Assembly: GCF_025566885.1 (NCBI RefSeq)
Contig: NZ_JAOQJQ010000005.1
Span: 236,836-300,835 of the forward strand
Direction of reading: 5' to 3'
Source of the DNA: Brotonthovivens ammoniilytica
GTDB taxonomy: Bacteria; Bacillota; Clostridia; Lachnospirales; Lachnospiraceae
DNA: 64,000 nucleotides
Shown piece by piece: positions 33,927 to 43,386 of the stretch; position 1 is the stretch's first letter, and each line of letters begins with the position of its first letter. A program made the position numbers and the translations under genes. The notes under the pieces are model-generated. The model did no database searches. It saw only the letters and a list, made by a program, of their open reading frames with translations, and was not told where the DNA came from.

Positions 33927-34322
33927 TTACCTGTTCCACCAGATATCATGGTTCTGAATCAATCCTGCTATTTCCGCAATTTTCTGATTTCCAGTTGCAT
34001 TCTGCGCAGTGATAGACACTCCGCTGCAAGCACACCACCCAATATAAATGGGAGTACCATCAATATAATATACACGTATGTTACCATCATATTCTTCCAC
34101 CTGATTTCTATTCTCTGATTCATTTTTTTGTTTCTCCTGTTGAAGAGCATTTACCAGAAAGTAAAGAAAAGATTTACGGCCCGCTTTTTTCTCAGAAATC
34201 CGTCCCCTGAAACTATTCTGCAAGAAAACAAGTATCCGGTAAAAATCCCGCTGCTCCAGCATTTCATTCTGATAGGAATTTAATCCTGTATCTGTAACAA
34301 ACATTTTCCATGTTTTTTTCAT
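33927..34322 (-). CDS. Uncharacterised protein, 131 residues
   Basis: I do not recognise this protein. It is a charged, cytoplasmic-looking chain: a helical N-terminal half (MKKTWKMFVTDTGLNSYQNEMLEQRDFYRILVFLQN), a glutamate/asparagine-rich linker (QQEKQKNESENRNQVEEYDG), and a C-terminal half with short strands (NIRVYYIDGTPIYIGWC) and two cysteines (C97/C99). It has no signal peptide or membrane helix. It is followed by a strong terminator and preceded by an 86-base gap after the S8 peptidase gene on the same strand. Start: AAGGATGACGG before the ATG. The composition is coding-like, but no function can be proposed. Confidence 0.6.
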   Translation of the reverse strand: MKKTWKMFVTDTGLNSYQNEMLEQRDFYRILVFLQNSFRGRISEKKAGRKSFLYFLVNALQQEKQKNESENRNQVEEYDGNIRVYYIDGTPIYIGWCACSGVSITAQNATGNQKIAEIAGLIQNHDIWWNR

Positions 34323-34408
34323 CCGTCATCCTTCCTTCCCTCTGCTCTCTTTTTTTTATTCTATCCCTTCAAAGTAAAAAAATCGGCATCAATAATCTTA
34401 AAACTTTC

Positions 34409-36115
34409 TTAAATCACCACATTTCTCAGTCGATTCAGCGCCTCATAAACATCTAAAATGCCATATCCCCATTCACGGTTAGGATAACTCCGGTCCGGAT
34501 TCCTTCTGGCCCCCCGGATTAAAATATTATTGATTTCGGTGGAATTTAAGGTAACATAGTTTCCGTCTACAATCCCCCACTGCAGCAGCTGTGCACATGC
34601 CCCGGCAGTAATGGCCGCCGCTGCACTGGTTCCGGTCATCCGTATCAAACGATTTCGAAGCCCGGGCCCCTGTATATCAACCCCCGGCGCCACTAGCTCC
34701 GGTTTGATAATTCCCGTCATGCTAAATCCCCTTCCGGAATCCGGATACAAACTCTCCCCCGCCGTCTGATATGCACCGACGGAAATAGCAGAAGGCGCAA
34801 AGGACGGAGAGGTAGCGGTTACATCCGGATTTGACCGAAGAAAAAACACATCTCCGGTAAGAAAGTCTGTCATGGGAAGCCACATATGAAATTCCCCGGT
34901 GATCGTCTGCTTAGGTACCACCCGGATGGTCCAGATACCCTGCAGAGGATTCTCCATCCGGACAAAGATCAGCTGATTTGCCCACCGCACCCCTACAATT
35001 CCATAGTCTACAGAAACTGTTGTATTTTCAAAAAGAAAGGTATATTCTTCTCTTCCTCCGATCTGCCCTGCACTTGCCGGCAGCAGTTCTCCTGTAGGAG
35101 ACAGAATCATAATCTGGTACAGCTCCGGGGCTATGGCCCAAAATTCCATGGTAAAACCTTTCACTCCCCCTGCCACAGAAATTTCCACATCAATGCTGCT
35201 GCCCTGCCGGGCATCCTGTCCCCAGTAGTGACGCCTGGCGTTGGCCTCGTTTCCAACGGAAACCGTAATAACCCGCCGTCTTCTCAGGCCCACATCATTG
35301 ATAAAGGAAGACAGCGGCCCGTTTCCATCGTGAGCCCCCATGGTAGTCCCCATTCCCACACAGATTACCAAAGGCATATCCAGCTCATCCGCCAGCTGAT
35401 TCAGCCACGCCACCGCTGCCATCAGATCATTCTCCTGATAACAGGGCACGCCATCTTTAATAAAATAAAAATCCCGCAGATGCTGCTTTGCTTCCTTACA
35501 TTTCACCACCGCCAGCACCGACTCGGGTGCTGCACCAATAAAATTTTCAGCAGTATTTTCTCCACCTGCCGCTGCTCCCGCCAGAAAAGTCCCGTGTCCG
35601 TTGGTATCAGTAGAAGGTACTACTTCCAGAGGTTCCGGCGAGGCTAAGGCTTCATTAATTTCCTCTTCTGTGTACAGACTTCCATAGATAAATCCCTCCG
35701 GAGCAGTTCCTTCCGGCAGAGACTGATCCCAGATCGCTTTAATCCTTGTGGTCCCGTCACTGTACTGAAACAGCGGATTCTGGTAATCAATGCCTGTATC
35801 CAGAAATCCCATCAAAACGCCTCTTCCTTTTAAGTTCAGTGTAGGCTGATTCTGCAGTGTCAGAATCCGGCTGGCTTCTAATGCCGATGTATCTGTCAGG
35901 GTATAGCAGTTGGGAATTGCAGTATACGTATAATCCTGTATATTTAGAGGCGCATAACTGGCATTGGGATAATATCCCACCTCATAATTGGCGCTGATTT
36001 TCTGTATACAGTCCGGAACTACATATTGAACCACGCCATTGTAATCAATAATCAGATCATAATAATCTTCTGAATATACGGGAATCTGACAATCTGTTAC
36101 CTGGCAGGCGGCCAA
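34409..36115 (-). CDS. S8 (subtilisin) family peptidase, CspABC-like
   Basis: A subtilisin-type peptidase of about 568 residues with Asp (GFLDTGIDYQNP, about 106), His (DTNGHGTFLAG, about 174) and Ser (RMTGTSAAAAITAG, about 496). A jelly-roll-like insertion lies between the His and Ser regions, as in CspB germination proteases. The first ATG of the open frame (36199) lies inside a perfect 21-bp-arm terminator of the upstream clpX-like gene, so it is unlikely to be used. I place the start at TTG 36115, nine bases after GGGGAG, giving a protein starting MAACQVTDCQIPVYSEDYYD. All three catalytic residues are present, so it should be active, unlike CspA/CspC pseudoproteases. It may process spore or envelope proteins. 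Confidence 0.75.
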   Translation of the reverse strand: MAACQVTDCQIPVYSEDYYDLIIDYNGVVQYVVPDCIQKISANYEVGYYPNASYAPLNIQDYTYTAIPNCYTLTDTSALEASRILTLQNQPTLNLKGRGVLMGFLDTGIDYQNPLFQYSDGTTRIKAIWDQSLPEGTAPEGFIYGSLYTEEEINEALASPEPLEVVPSTDTNGHGTFLAGAAAGGENTAENFIGAAPESVLAVVKCKEAKQHLRDFYFIKDGVPCYQENDLMAAVAWLNQLADELDMPLVICVGMGTTMGAHDGNGPLSSFINDVGLRRRRVITVSVGNEANARRHYWGQDARQGSSIDVEISVAGGVKGFTMEFWAIAPELYQIMILSPTGELLPASAGQIGGREEYTFLFENTTVSVDYGIVGVRWANQLIFVRMENPLQGIWTIRVVPKQTITGEFHMWLPMTDFLTGDVFFLRSNPDVTATSPSFAPSAISVGAYQTAGESLYPDSGRGFSMTGIIKPELVAPGVDIQGPGLRNRLIRMTGTSAAAAITAGACAQLLQWGIVDGNYVTLNSTEINNILIRGARRNPDRSYPNREWGYGILDVYEALNRLRNVVI

Positions 36116-36169
36116 TTTATCTGTCTCCCCATCTGTTCTGTCTAATTTTTTTTGTTGTTTTTCCAAATG

Positions 36170-36215
36170 AAAAGCCCTGCATAAAATGATTTGCATCATT
36201 TTATGCAGGGCTTTT
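36170..36215 (-). terminator. Perfect long hairpin terminator after the clpX-like gene
   Basis: Two 21-base arms (36170-36190 and 36195-36215) are perfectly complementary around a four-base loop. On the minus strand it follows the clpX-like stop by 34 bases and ends in TTTT. It covers the first codons of the longest S8 peptidase frame. Confidence 0.85.
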
Positions 36216-36248
36216 GCTTCCTATTCCTGTTTCCGGCAAATTTAAAGC

Positions 36249-37814
36249 TTAAGATTCAGCCGGATTCTCTTTCATTTCCAGTTCCGGACAGCCGCGCATA
36301 GTTATCACAGGACCTCCGGTATTTTCAATATAATTTTTTGTGATTAAAACTTTTCCGATATTATCATCCTTTGGAATTTCATACATAATATCCAGCATAA
36401 ATTCCTCAATAATAGAACGGAGCGCTCTGGCACCTACATTTTTTTCTTTTGCTTTTTTTGCAATGGCGCAAAGAGCATCGTCATCAAACTCAAGCTGTAC
36501 CTCATCTAATTCCAGCAGTTTTTTATACTGTTTGATAATGGCATTTTTCGGTTCTTTTAAAATCTGAACCAGCATTTCCTCAGACAGCGCTTCCAGGGAA
36601 AATAGTATGGGCAGACGGCCGATAAATTCCGGAATCATGCCAAATTTTCTGATATCCTCTGTAGTCACTTTCATAAGAATATTTTCGTCATCATCATATT
36701 TATCTTTCAGATCAGCCATAAATCCCATGGAAGAATGTTTGTTCAAACGTTCTTTAATAATCTCTTCAAGACCAGGAAATGCGCCGCCGCAGATAAATAA
36801 AATATTTGTGGTATCAATGGTTGTCATAGGAACCATTGCATTTTTACTGCTTGCTCCTACAGGCACTTCCACTTCTGCACCTTCTAACAGCTTTAACATT
36901 CCCTGCTGTACAGACTCTCCGCTGACGTCTCTTTGATTGGCATTTTTCTTTTTAGCCAGTTTATCAATTTCATCAATATAGACAATCCCGCGCTCTGCCT
37001 TTTCCACATCATTATCTGCAGCTGCTAAAAGCTTTGACAGCACACTTTCTATATCATCACCGATATAACCTGCTTCTGTCAGTGAAGTAGCATCTGCAAT
37101 TGCCAGCGGCACATCCAGAAGTCTTGCCAGTGTCTTTACCAGATATGTTTTTCCGGAACCGGTGGGCCCCACCATCAGCATATTGGACTTCTCAATTTCT
37201 ATCCCGTCCTGATAACCGGAAGCCACACGTTTATAATGATTATACACCGCAACAGACATCACCTTTTTGGCATACTGCTGTCCCACAACATAATCATCCA
37301 GGCTGGCCTTTATCTTATGCGGTGCCGGAATCTTTTTAATATCCAAAACAGGCTCTTCATTTTTCTGGTCTTTCGGCTTTTTCTTTTTCACTCTCTGCTG
37401 ATTTCCCATCATTCCCTGCAGATCAGCCATATTCACAAGACTGATATTCGGTATCTTTCCGGAGGATAACAGCTCACCCAGATTCAGACCGCTGCCTGCC
37501 TGCTCTTTGGCAGTTTCCTGTTTCTCATCATCTGAAGACTGGCTTTTGCTCTCTTTAGAAACCGGAGCCATTCCCGGAAACATCGGAAAGCCTTCCATTC
37601 CCGGAAATCCGCCCATCTGATTCATACTGTCAAAAGTCCTCTGCATACAATCCGGGCAGATACAAATGTTATTGGGAATATGAATCATTTTCCCTGCTTT
37701 GCTCTCCGGTCTGTGGCAGATATAGCAGACTTCTTCATATTCATCTTGTTTATCATCCGCCGGTTTTACAGCCTCTTTTTCAGTCCTGTCATCTATCCTA
37801 TCTTTTTCCGACAT
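36249..37814 (-). CDS. ClpX-like AAA+ unfoldase, variant form
   Basis: A 521-residue ClpX relative, about 100 residues longer than canonical ClpX. It has an N-terminal zinc-binding domain (C30, C33, C53, C56), a Met/Gly/Pro-rich linker insertion (about 60-165), Walker A (VGPTGSGKTYLVK, about 216), pore loop GYIG, Walker B (VYIDEIDKLAKK, about 276) and a C-terminal small AAA domain. Canonical ClpX carries an RKH loop after VPPQGG; here that place reads VPVGASSKNAMVP, so the RKH motif is absent. The ClpP-docking IGF loop is represented by MGF (SSMGF). It may use ClpP but with different substrates. No clpP or tig is nearby, which argues for a paralog of the housekeeping ClpX. Start: GGAG six bases before the ATG at 37814. 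Confidence 0.85.
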   Translation of the reverse strand: MSEKDRIDDRTEKEAVKPADDKQDEYEEVCYICHRPESKAGKMIHIPNNICICPDCMQRTFDSMNQMGGFPGMEGFPMFPGMAPVSKESKSQSSDDEKQETAKEQAGSGLNLGELLSSGKIPNISLVNMADLQGMMGNQQRVKKKKPKDQKNEEPVLDIKKIPAPHKIKASLDDYVVGQQYAKKVMSVAVYNHYKRVASGYQDGIEIEKSNMLMVGPTGSGKTYLVKTLARLLDVPLAIADATSLTEAGYIGDDIESVLSKLLAAADNDVEKAERGIVYIDEIDKLAKKKNANQRDVSGESVQQGMLKLLEGAEVEVPVGASSKNAMVPMTTIDTTNILFICGGAFPGLEEIIKERLNKHSSMGFMADLKDKYDDDENILMKVTTEDIRKFGMIPEFIGRLPILFSLEALSEEMLVQILKEPKNAIIKQYKKLLELDEVQLEFDDDALCAIAKKAKEKNVGARALRSIIEEFMLDIMYEIPKDDNIGKVLITKNYIENTGGPVITMRGCPELEMKENPAES

Positions 37815-37860
37815 ACTTTTCTCCATATAAATTCCACTAGTTTATGTTATTTTGTTTCAC

Positions 37861-38694
37861 TTAAAAACGCAGAGGCTCCCGAATATCCAGAGCAAATTTT
37901 TCTTTCAGCAGCGCAGGAATCTCTTCCGGGGCCAGTTTACGTTCTGTGCGTTTTCCATCTATAACTTCCCGGTAAACCTCATCGGTCAAAGCCCGGTACC
38001 CATTTTTTGTTCTCAGATTCACCACCCGCCGCTGACGAAACATGGAATCCGGCGACTGTGACAGTGCAAAATTCAGATTTGCATAGTCAACCTCATGGAC
38101 CGGAGTCATAGAAAACATAATTTCCAAGCGTTCCCTTAAATGACGCCAGTCATCATAGATATCATGTTCCGGTTTTAGCCTTCGAATAGTTCCATACCAT
38201 CCGGGCTCAATGGTTCTGGTACAAAATTCCTCCCCGTGCATCAGCTGCCAGTGATCCTCTCCGATCTCTAGGGCACCCGGAGGCATGGCGCCTCCGATAC
38301 CTGCCTCACAGAAACATTTCTTACCGTCAACGGTAACAATAGACGCCCTGTGATCTATTTCATGATCTTTCGGTTCTTCTACTCCAAACATCACCCGGCA
38401 GAGACACGGATATGCATCAAATCCCATAGAATTTATCATTCCAAAAAACAGACCATTAGTCTCAAAGCAATACCCGCCCCTGTGGTTCAAAACCAGTTTT
38501 TCAAACAAATGCTCCGCATCCAGGTAAATCGTCTTATGAAAATCGTATACGTCCAGATTTTCAAAGGGGACGGTACATTGATGTGCATAAATAATTTGAT
38601 CCAGCGTCTCTTTTGTCAGCGTCACCGTACCCTGATATCCAATACGCTCCAGATATTTTTCAATCTGCTTATCCGTAAATGTCAGATATCCCAT
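37861..38694 (-). CDS. Arylamine N-acetyltransferase family protein
   Basis: A 277-residue NAT-fold protein. The catalytic Cys is C76 in NHRGGYCFETNGLF and the His is H115 in EIDHRASIV. The third member of the triad, an Asp 15 residues after the His in known NATs (motif VDVGFG), is here E130 in CFCEAGIGGA. Spacing between the three sites matches the family. NATs transfer acetyl from acetyl-CoA to aromatic amines or hydrazines; amyloid-like relatives make amide bonds in natural-product assembly. Conservation of Cys and His suggests activity, though the Glu substitution is unusual. Start ATG at 38694 has AAGGA five bases before it. Confidence 0.85.
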   Translation of the reverse strand: MGYLTFTDKQIEKYLERIGYQGTVTLTKETLDQIIYAHQCTVPFENLDVYDFHKTIYLDAEHLFEKLVLNHRGGYCFETNGLFFGMINSMGFDAYPCLCRVMFGVEEPKDHEIDHRASIVTVDGKKCFCEAGIGGAMPPGALEIGEDHWQLMHGEEFCTRTIEPGWYGTIRRLKPEHDIYDDWRHLRERLEIMFSMTPVHEVDYANLNFALSQSPDSMFRQRRVVNLRTKNGYRALTDEVYREVIDGKRTERKLAPEEIPALLKEKFALDIREPLRF

Positions 38695-38716
38695 TTTTAT
38701 CCTTAGCAAAATCCGG

Positions 38717-40150
38717 TTACTGCAGCAGTTCCTGAAGAATCTGATTTACCATGCCTGGATTTGCTTTTCCTTTCATTGCTTTCATTGTCTGGCCAACTAA
38801 AAATCCAATGGCTTTTTTCTTTCCGTTGCGGTAATCTTCTACTGACTGCGGATTATCCTTGATAATCTGTTCAATGGTACTCCTTAAAGCGCCCTCATCA
38901 TTGACTGTTTTCAGTCCTTTTTCTTCCACATACTGATTCGGATCAATATTATTTTTAAATACTTCTTCAAATACTTCTTTAGCAACTGTACTGTTTACAG
39001 TGCCTGCTTCCGTCAGCTCAATGAGTTTTGCCAGATTTTCCGGTGAAAATGCAATCTGTTCCGGCTCCATATCATTTTCCTTTAACAAACGCATAGTTTC
39101 TACCATCAGCCAGTTAGATACTTTCTTTGGTTTGCCGCAGATTGCAGTGGTGGCTTCAAAGATATCCGCCATTTTCTTAGAACCTGTAATAATCTCGGCA
39201 TCATAATCCGGAATATCGTATTCTTTTTTATAACGCTCCAGCTTTTCTGTCCGAAGCTCCGGCTGATTTGCCCGGATACGCTCCAGCCATTCATCACTGA
39301 TTACAACAGGCACCAGATCTGGTTCCGGGAAGTACCGGTAATCCTGGGCATCTTCTTTGGAACGCATTGCATAAGAATATTCTTTATTGTCATCCCATCT
39401 TCTGGTTTCCTGAACCACCTGTTTTCCTTCTTCGATCAGTTCAATCTGACGGGCACGCTCTCCCTCAATGGCTCTGGCTATGGCTTTAAAGGAGTTTAGG
39501 TTCTTCATTTCGGTACGGGTTCCGAACTCTGCGGCTCCCACTTCTCTCACTGACAGGTTCACATCCGCACGCATGGAGCCCTCCTGCAGTTTACAGTCAG
39601 AGGCTCCCAGATACTGGATAATAAGTCTTAGCTTATCCAGATAGGCAATAACTTCCTCTGCTGAACGCATATCCGGCTCAGATACAATCTCAATAAGAGG
39701 CACTCCTGAACGGTTATAGTCAACCAAAGAGCAGTTCTCCCACTCATCATGAATCAGCTTTCCGGCGTCTTCTTCCATATGAATTTCATGGATTCCAATG
39801 GTCTTTTTACCTGCCGCCGTCTCAATTTCCACACCGCCATTTCTGCAGATAGGCAGATACAGCTGTGAAATCTGATAGTTCTGCGGATTATCCGGGTAAA
39901 AATAATTTTTACGGTCAAATTTACAATACTGTGTAATCTGGCAGTTGGTTGCCAGCCCCACGGCAATGGCATATTCTACTACCTGCTTATTTAACACAGG
40001 AAGAGAGCCCGGCATACCGGTGCAGACCGGGCAGGTATGTGTATTTGGCGCGCCGCCAAACTCGGTGGAACAGCCGCAGAAAATTTTTGTTTTTGTTGCC
40101 AGCTCTACATGGACCTCCAGTCCAATGACTGTTTCATATTGTTTACTCAT
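38717..40150 (-). CDS. gatB: Asp-tRNA(Asn)/Glu-tRNA(Gln) amidotransferase subunit B
   Basis: GatB, 477 residues, the kinase/tRNA-binding subunit that activates the side-chain carboxyl of misacylated tRNA. Signature motifs: YETVIGLEVHVELATKTKIFC, the zinc site with CGCSTEFG and CPVC, and GVPLIEIVSEPDMRS. The C-terminal Yqey-like tail is complete. The start is the ATG at 40150 (GGAGG eight bases upstream). It is the last gene in aspS-gatC-gatA-gatB, which makes Asn-tRNA(Asn) and Gln-tRNA(Gln) by the indirect route. Confidence 0.97.
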   Translation of the reverse strand: MSKQYETVIGLEVHVELATKTKIFCGCSTEFGGAPNTHTCPVCTGMPGSLPVLNKQVVEYAIAVGLATNCQITQYCKFDRKNYFYPDNPQNYQISQLYLPICRNGGVEIETAAGKKTIGIHEIHMEEDAGKLIHDEWENCSLVDYNRSGVPLIEIVSEPDMRSAEEVIAYLDKLRLIIQYLGASDCKLQEGSMRADVNLSVREVGAAEFGTRTEMKNLNSFKAIARAIEGERARQIELIEEGKQVVQETRRWDDNKEYSYAMRSKEDAQDYRYFPEPDLVPVVISDEWLERIRANQPELRTEKLERYKKEYDIPDYDAEIITGSKKMADIFEATTAICGKPKKVSNWLMVETMRLLKENDMEPEQIAFSPENLAKLIELTEAGTVNSTVAKEVFEEVFKNNIDPNQYVEEKGLKTVNDEGALRSTIEQIIKDNPQSVEDYRNGKKKAIGFLVGQTMKAMKGKANPGMVNQILQELLQ

Positions 40151-40162
40151 GCTGCGCACCTC

Positions 40163-41626
40163 CTACATCTCTGCCAGCGGACATCTCTGATAAGAACGGC
40201 TCTGTTCAAAGCTGTACGCTGCGCGGATTATCTTTTTCTCCTGGAAACAGTCTCCTATAAGCTGCAGTCCAATAGGCAGTCCCTTTTTATCTGTTCCGCA
40301 GGGAACAGAAATACCCGGAAGTCCTGCAAGATTCACAGAAATTGTATAAATATCTCCCAGATACATCTTGATGGGATCAGCCAGGGATTCCCCAAGCTTA
40401 GGCGCTGTAGTAGGCGCCGCCGGTCCAAGAATCACATCATATGTTTCAAATGCTCGGTCAAAGGCCTGTTTAATCAGCGCTTTTGTGCGCAGTGCTTTCA
40501 GGTAATATGCATCATAATAACCGGAGCTTAAAACAAAAGACCCCAGCATAATCCTCCGTTTTACTTCTGGACCAAACCCTTCCGAACGTGTCTTTTTGTA
40601 CATGTTATGGAGTCCTTCGTACTCTTCTGTCCGATATCCGTATTTGATTCCGTCAAACCGGGCCAGGTTTGAGCTTGCTTCTGCGGAAGCGATAACATAA
40701 TAGGCAGGAATGGCATATTCTGCCAGACTTAAGTCAAACTCCTCCACAACAGCTCCCTTTTCTTCTAATACTTTCGCTGCTTTTAATACTGCGTCCTTCA
40801 CTTCCGGATCCAGACCCTCTCCCAGATAGTCTCTTGGAATCCCGATTTTCATGCCTTTTACATCATCCAAAAGAGCAGACGTAAAATCCAGGTCCTCTCT
40901 TTTTACTGAGGTAGAATCTTTTGTATCGTGAGAAGAAATCACCTCCAGGATTGTGGCGCAGTCTGTGACATCTTTTGCCACCGGGCCGATCTGATCTAAA
41001 GAAGAACCGTAAGCAATAAGTCCGTAACGGGATACTGTACCATAGGTAGGCTTAATACCGGTAACTCCACAGAAGGAGCTTGGCTGGCGGATAGAGCCTC
41101 CAGTATCGGAGCCCAGCGCAAAAATACACTCTTCAGCTGCCACTGCCGCGCAGGAACCGCCGGATGAGCCTCCCGGCACATGTTCTGTGTTCCATGGATT
41201 CTTTGTTTCCCCATATGCAGAAGTCTCTGTTGTACTTCCCATGGCAAATTCATCCATATTCGCTTTTCCGATAATTACCGCACCTGCCGCTTCCAGATTT
41301 TTCACAGCCTCTGATGTATAGGTGGGAACAAAATTCCCCAGAATTTTAGAACTGCAGGTAGTCAAAAGCCCCTCTGTACACATATTATCTTTAATGGCTG
41401 CAGGAACACCTGCCAGAGGTCCCTTTAATTCTCCCGCGTCTATTTTTTTCTGAACTTCTTCTGCTCTTTTTAATGCTCCCGCTTCGTCAACGGTTACATA
41501 TGCATTCACTTTTTCTTCTGATTTTTTAATCTGATCCAGGACAGCCCTGACCGCATCAAGGACTGTCACTTCTTTTGCCTGTATTTTTCTGCCTAATTCA
41601 ACAGCAGTTAAACCTGTTAAGTCCAT
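40163..41626 (-). CDS. gatA: Asp-tRNA(Asn)/Glu-tRNA(Gln) amidotransferase subunit A
   Basis: GatA, 487 residues, the glutaminase subunit of the amidase signature family. The Ser-cisSer-Lys triad is visible: Lys in PAAIKDNM, Ser in GGSSGGSCAAVA and GSDTGGSIRQPSSFCG. It releases ammonia from glutamine and channels it to GatB. The start is ATG at 41626 with GGAGAG eight bases upstream. It starts 20 bases after the gatC stop. Confidence 0.97.
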   Translation of the reverse strand: MDLTGLTAVELGRKIQAKEVTVLDAVRAVLDQIKKSEEKVNAYVTVDEAGALKRAEEVQKKIDAGELKGPLAGVPAAIKDNMCTEGLLTTCSSKILGNFVPTYTSEAVKNLEAAGAVIIGKANMDEFAMGSTTETSAYGETKNPWNTEHVPGGSSGGSCAAVAAEECIFALGSDTGGSIRQPSSFCGVTGIKPTYGTVSRYGLIAYGSSLDQIGPVAKDVTDCATILEVISSHDTKDSTSVKREDLDFTSALLDDVKGMKIGIPRDYLGEGLDPEVKDAVLKAAKVLEEKGAVVEEFDLSLAEYAIPAYYVIASAEASSNLARFDGIKYGYRTEEYEGLHNMYKKTRSEGFGPEVKRRIMLGSFVLSSGYYDAYYLKALRTKALIKQAFDRAFETYDVILGPAAPTTAPKLGESLADPIKMYLGDIYTISVNLAGLPGISVPCGTDKKGLPIGLQLIGDCFQEKKIIRAAYSFEQSRSYQRCPLAEM

Positions 41627-41646
41627 TCTCAAGTCTCTCCTTTTCT

Positions 41647-41940
41647 TTATTCAACCGTACGGGGCACTTTAAAGCTCTGTGCTTTCTTGGCTGGAGCATT
41701 TGCAAGTGTTTTTTCGTGCTCATCGCCGTTTACAACCACATCTTCACGGAATACATTGTTCACAGGAAATACGTGAGACATGGGCTCCACACCGGATGTA
41801 TCCAGCTCATTTAATTTATCAATGTAATCCAGCATGCTTCCCATATCTTTTTTCGCCTGCTCTTTCTCTTCTTTAGAAAGCTCCAGCTTCGCCAGAATCC
41901 CTACATATTCAATTGTTTCATCACTGATAATGTTCGCCAT
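41647..41940 (-). CDS. gatC: Asp-tRNA(Asn)/Glu-tRNA(Gln) amidotransferase subunit C
   Basis: GatC, 97 residues, the small subunit that wraps around GatA and GatB. ETIEYVGILAKLELSKEEKEQAKKDMGSMLDYIDKLNELDT is the family core. A GAGGAAAC ribosome site precedes the start. It lies 12 bases after the aspS stop. Confidence 0.95.
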   Translation of the reverse strand: MANIISDETIEYVGILAKLELSKEEKEQAKKDMGSMLDYIDKLNELDTSGVEPMSHVFPVNNVFREDVVVNGDEHEKTLANAPAKKAQSFKVPRTVE

Positions 41941-41952
41941 AATAGTTTCCTC

Positions 41953-43284
41953 CTATGGTTCAAGTCTGCTTAAATCACGTGGGAACAGTGTTGTCTCTCT
42001 CACATTTTCTTCACCGATCAGCTGCATGGTGAGACGCTCAAGTCCGATTCCAAGGCCGCCGTGAGGAGGCATCCCGAATTTAAATGCGCTTAAATAATGA
42101 TCCATTCCCTCCGTTGTCATACCCCGTTTTTCAATTTTATCAAGAAGCATCTGATAATCATGAATACGCTGACCGCCGGTTGTAATCTCCATGCCCTTAA
42201 ACAAAAGATCAAAGCTTAACGTATAAGTTTCATCTGCCGGATCATCCATGGCATAGAAAGGACGCTTTTTAGAAGGATAGTGGGTTACAAACACAAAATC
42301 CGCACCGCATTCCTCTTTAAAATACTGTCCAATCAGATGCTCCTCTTCCGGCTCCAGATCGTATGGATTTCTGATCTGTCTGTTATATTTTTCGGATACC
42401 TTCTGTTTTGCCTCATCAAAACGCACACAGGGAATCTGATCTACATTGGGAAGCTCAATCTTTAAAATATTCAGCTCCTTTGCATACTCTGTTTTCAGCA
42501 GATTGACTGTATACTGTAAAAATCCCGTCTCCATGGCCATAATATCTTCAAAGCTGTCAATATATCCCATCTCAAAATCCAGACTGGTATATTCATTTAA
42601 ATGGCGTTTTGTATTGTGTTTTTCTGCACGGAATACCGGAGCAGTTTCAAATACACGGTCAAATACACCAACCATCATCTGCTTATAAAACTGAGGACTC
42701 TGCTCTAAAATTGCCGGGCGGTGGAAATATTCCAGTTTGAAAATATTAGCTCCGCCTTCTGCACCCTTCGCACCGATTTTCGGCGTATGAATTTCTGTAA
42801 ATCCTTCTTTATATAAGAAATCACGGAATCCTTTTACAACGGCCTCCTGTATTTTAAATTTGGCCCGCTCCCGCACATTTCGCAGAGAAACTGCCCGGTT
42901 GTTTAATTTAGCTTCCAGAGACGTATTTAATTTCCACTTGGAAATCTGCAGGGGCATTGCCTCAGCCGGCTCAGACAGAATGCTGATGGTCTGAATCCGC
43001 ACTTCAAAACCATTTGGCGCCCGGTCCTCTTTGCCCACTACACCCTTAACTTCTACAGTTGCGGCTTCTTTTACATCCTTTAAATCAAAAGCAGATACTC
43101 CCGCCTCATATACGCACTGCATAAGACCTTCTCGTTTTCTGAGAACAATAAAAGCCACGTCACCCATATCACGAATGGTATGCACTGCACCTCTTACTTT
43201 TACTGTTTTTCCTTCCAAATCTCCGGCAAGAATTTCACTGATTTCCAACGTGTCTTTTTGATTTACACCTGTCATAAATTCCAT
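41953..43284 (-). CDS. aspS: Aspartyl-tRNA synthetase, archaeal-type, probably non-discriminating
   Basis: A 443-residue class IIb synthetase of the short archaeal/eukaryotic type, without the bacterial GAD insertion. Motif 2 is ETAPVFRAEKHNTKRHLNEYTSLDFEM and motif 3 GGLGIGLERLTMQLIG. In the anticodon-binding domain the residue that is Trp in discriminating enzymes reads His (GAVHTIRD), and DRAPNGFEV lies where discriminating enzymes have a different loop; both fit the non-discriminating form that charges tRNA(Asn) as well as tRNA(Asp) with aspartate. Its cotranscription with gatCAB supports the same. The first 34 codons of the longest frame lie in the leader before a ribosome site (GGAG), so the start is at 43284. 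A T-box controls it. Confidence 0.93.
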   Translation of the reverse strand: MEFMTGVNQKDTLEISEILAGDLEGKTVKVRGAVHTIRDMGDVAFIVLRKREGLMQCVYEAGVSAFDLKDVKEAATVEVKGVVGKEDRAPNGFEVRIQTISILSEPAEAMPLQISKWKLNTSLEAKLNNRAVSLRNVRERAKFKIQEAVVKGFRDFLYKEGFTEIHTPKIGAKGAEGGANIFKLEYFHRPAILEQSPQFYKQMMVGVFDRVFETAPVFRAEKHNTKRHLNEYTSLDFEMGYIDSFEDIMAMETGFLQYTVNLLKTEYAKELNILKIELPNVDQIPCVRFDEAKQKVSEKYNRQIRNPYDLEPEEEHLIGQYFKEECGADFVFVTHYPSKKRPFYAMDDPADETYTLSFDLLFKGMEITTGGQRIHDYQMLLDKIEKRGMTTEGMDHYLSAFKFGMPPHGGLGIGLERLTMQLIGEENVRETTLFPRDLSRLEP

Positions 43285-43386
43285 GTTTGTATTCTCCTTT
43301 TCCTGAATAATAGAAAAACGGCTAAGCCCCTTAGGACTCCCGCAGAGTGTTTTTATTTTTACAGGAAGCATGTTCCTGTAAAACAA

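Noticed and set aside
36116..36199. Upstream extension of the S8 peptidase
   Set aside because: The codons lie in the upstream gene's terminator hairpin; the TTG at 36115 has a proper ribosome site.
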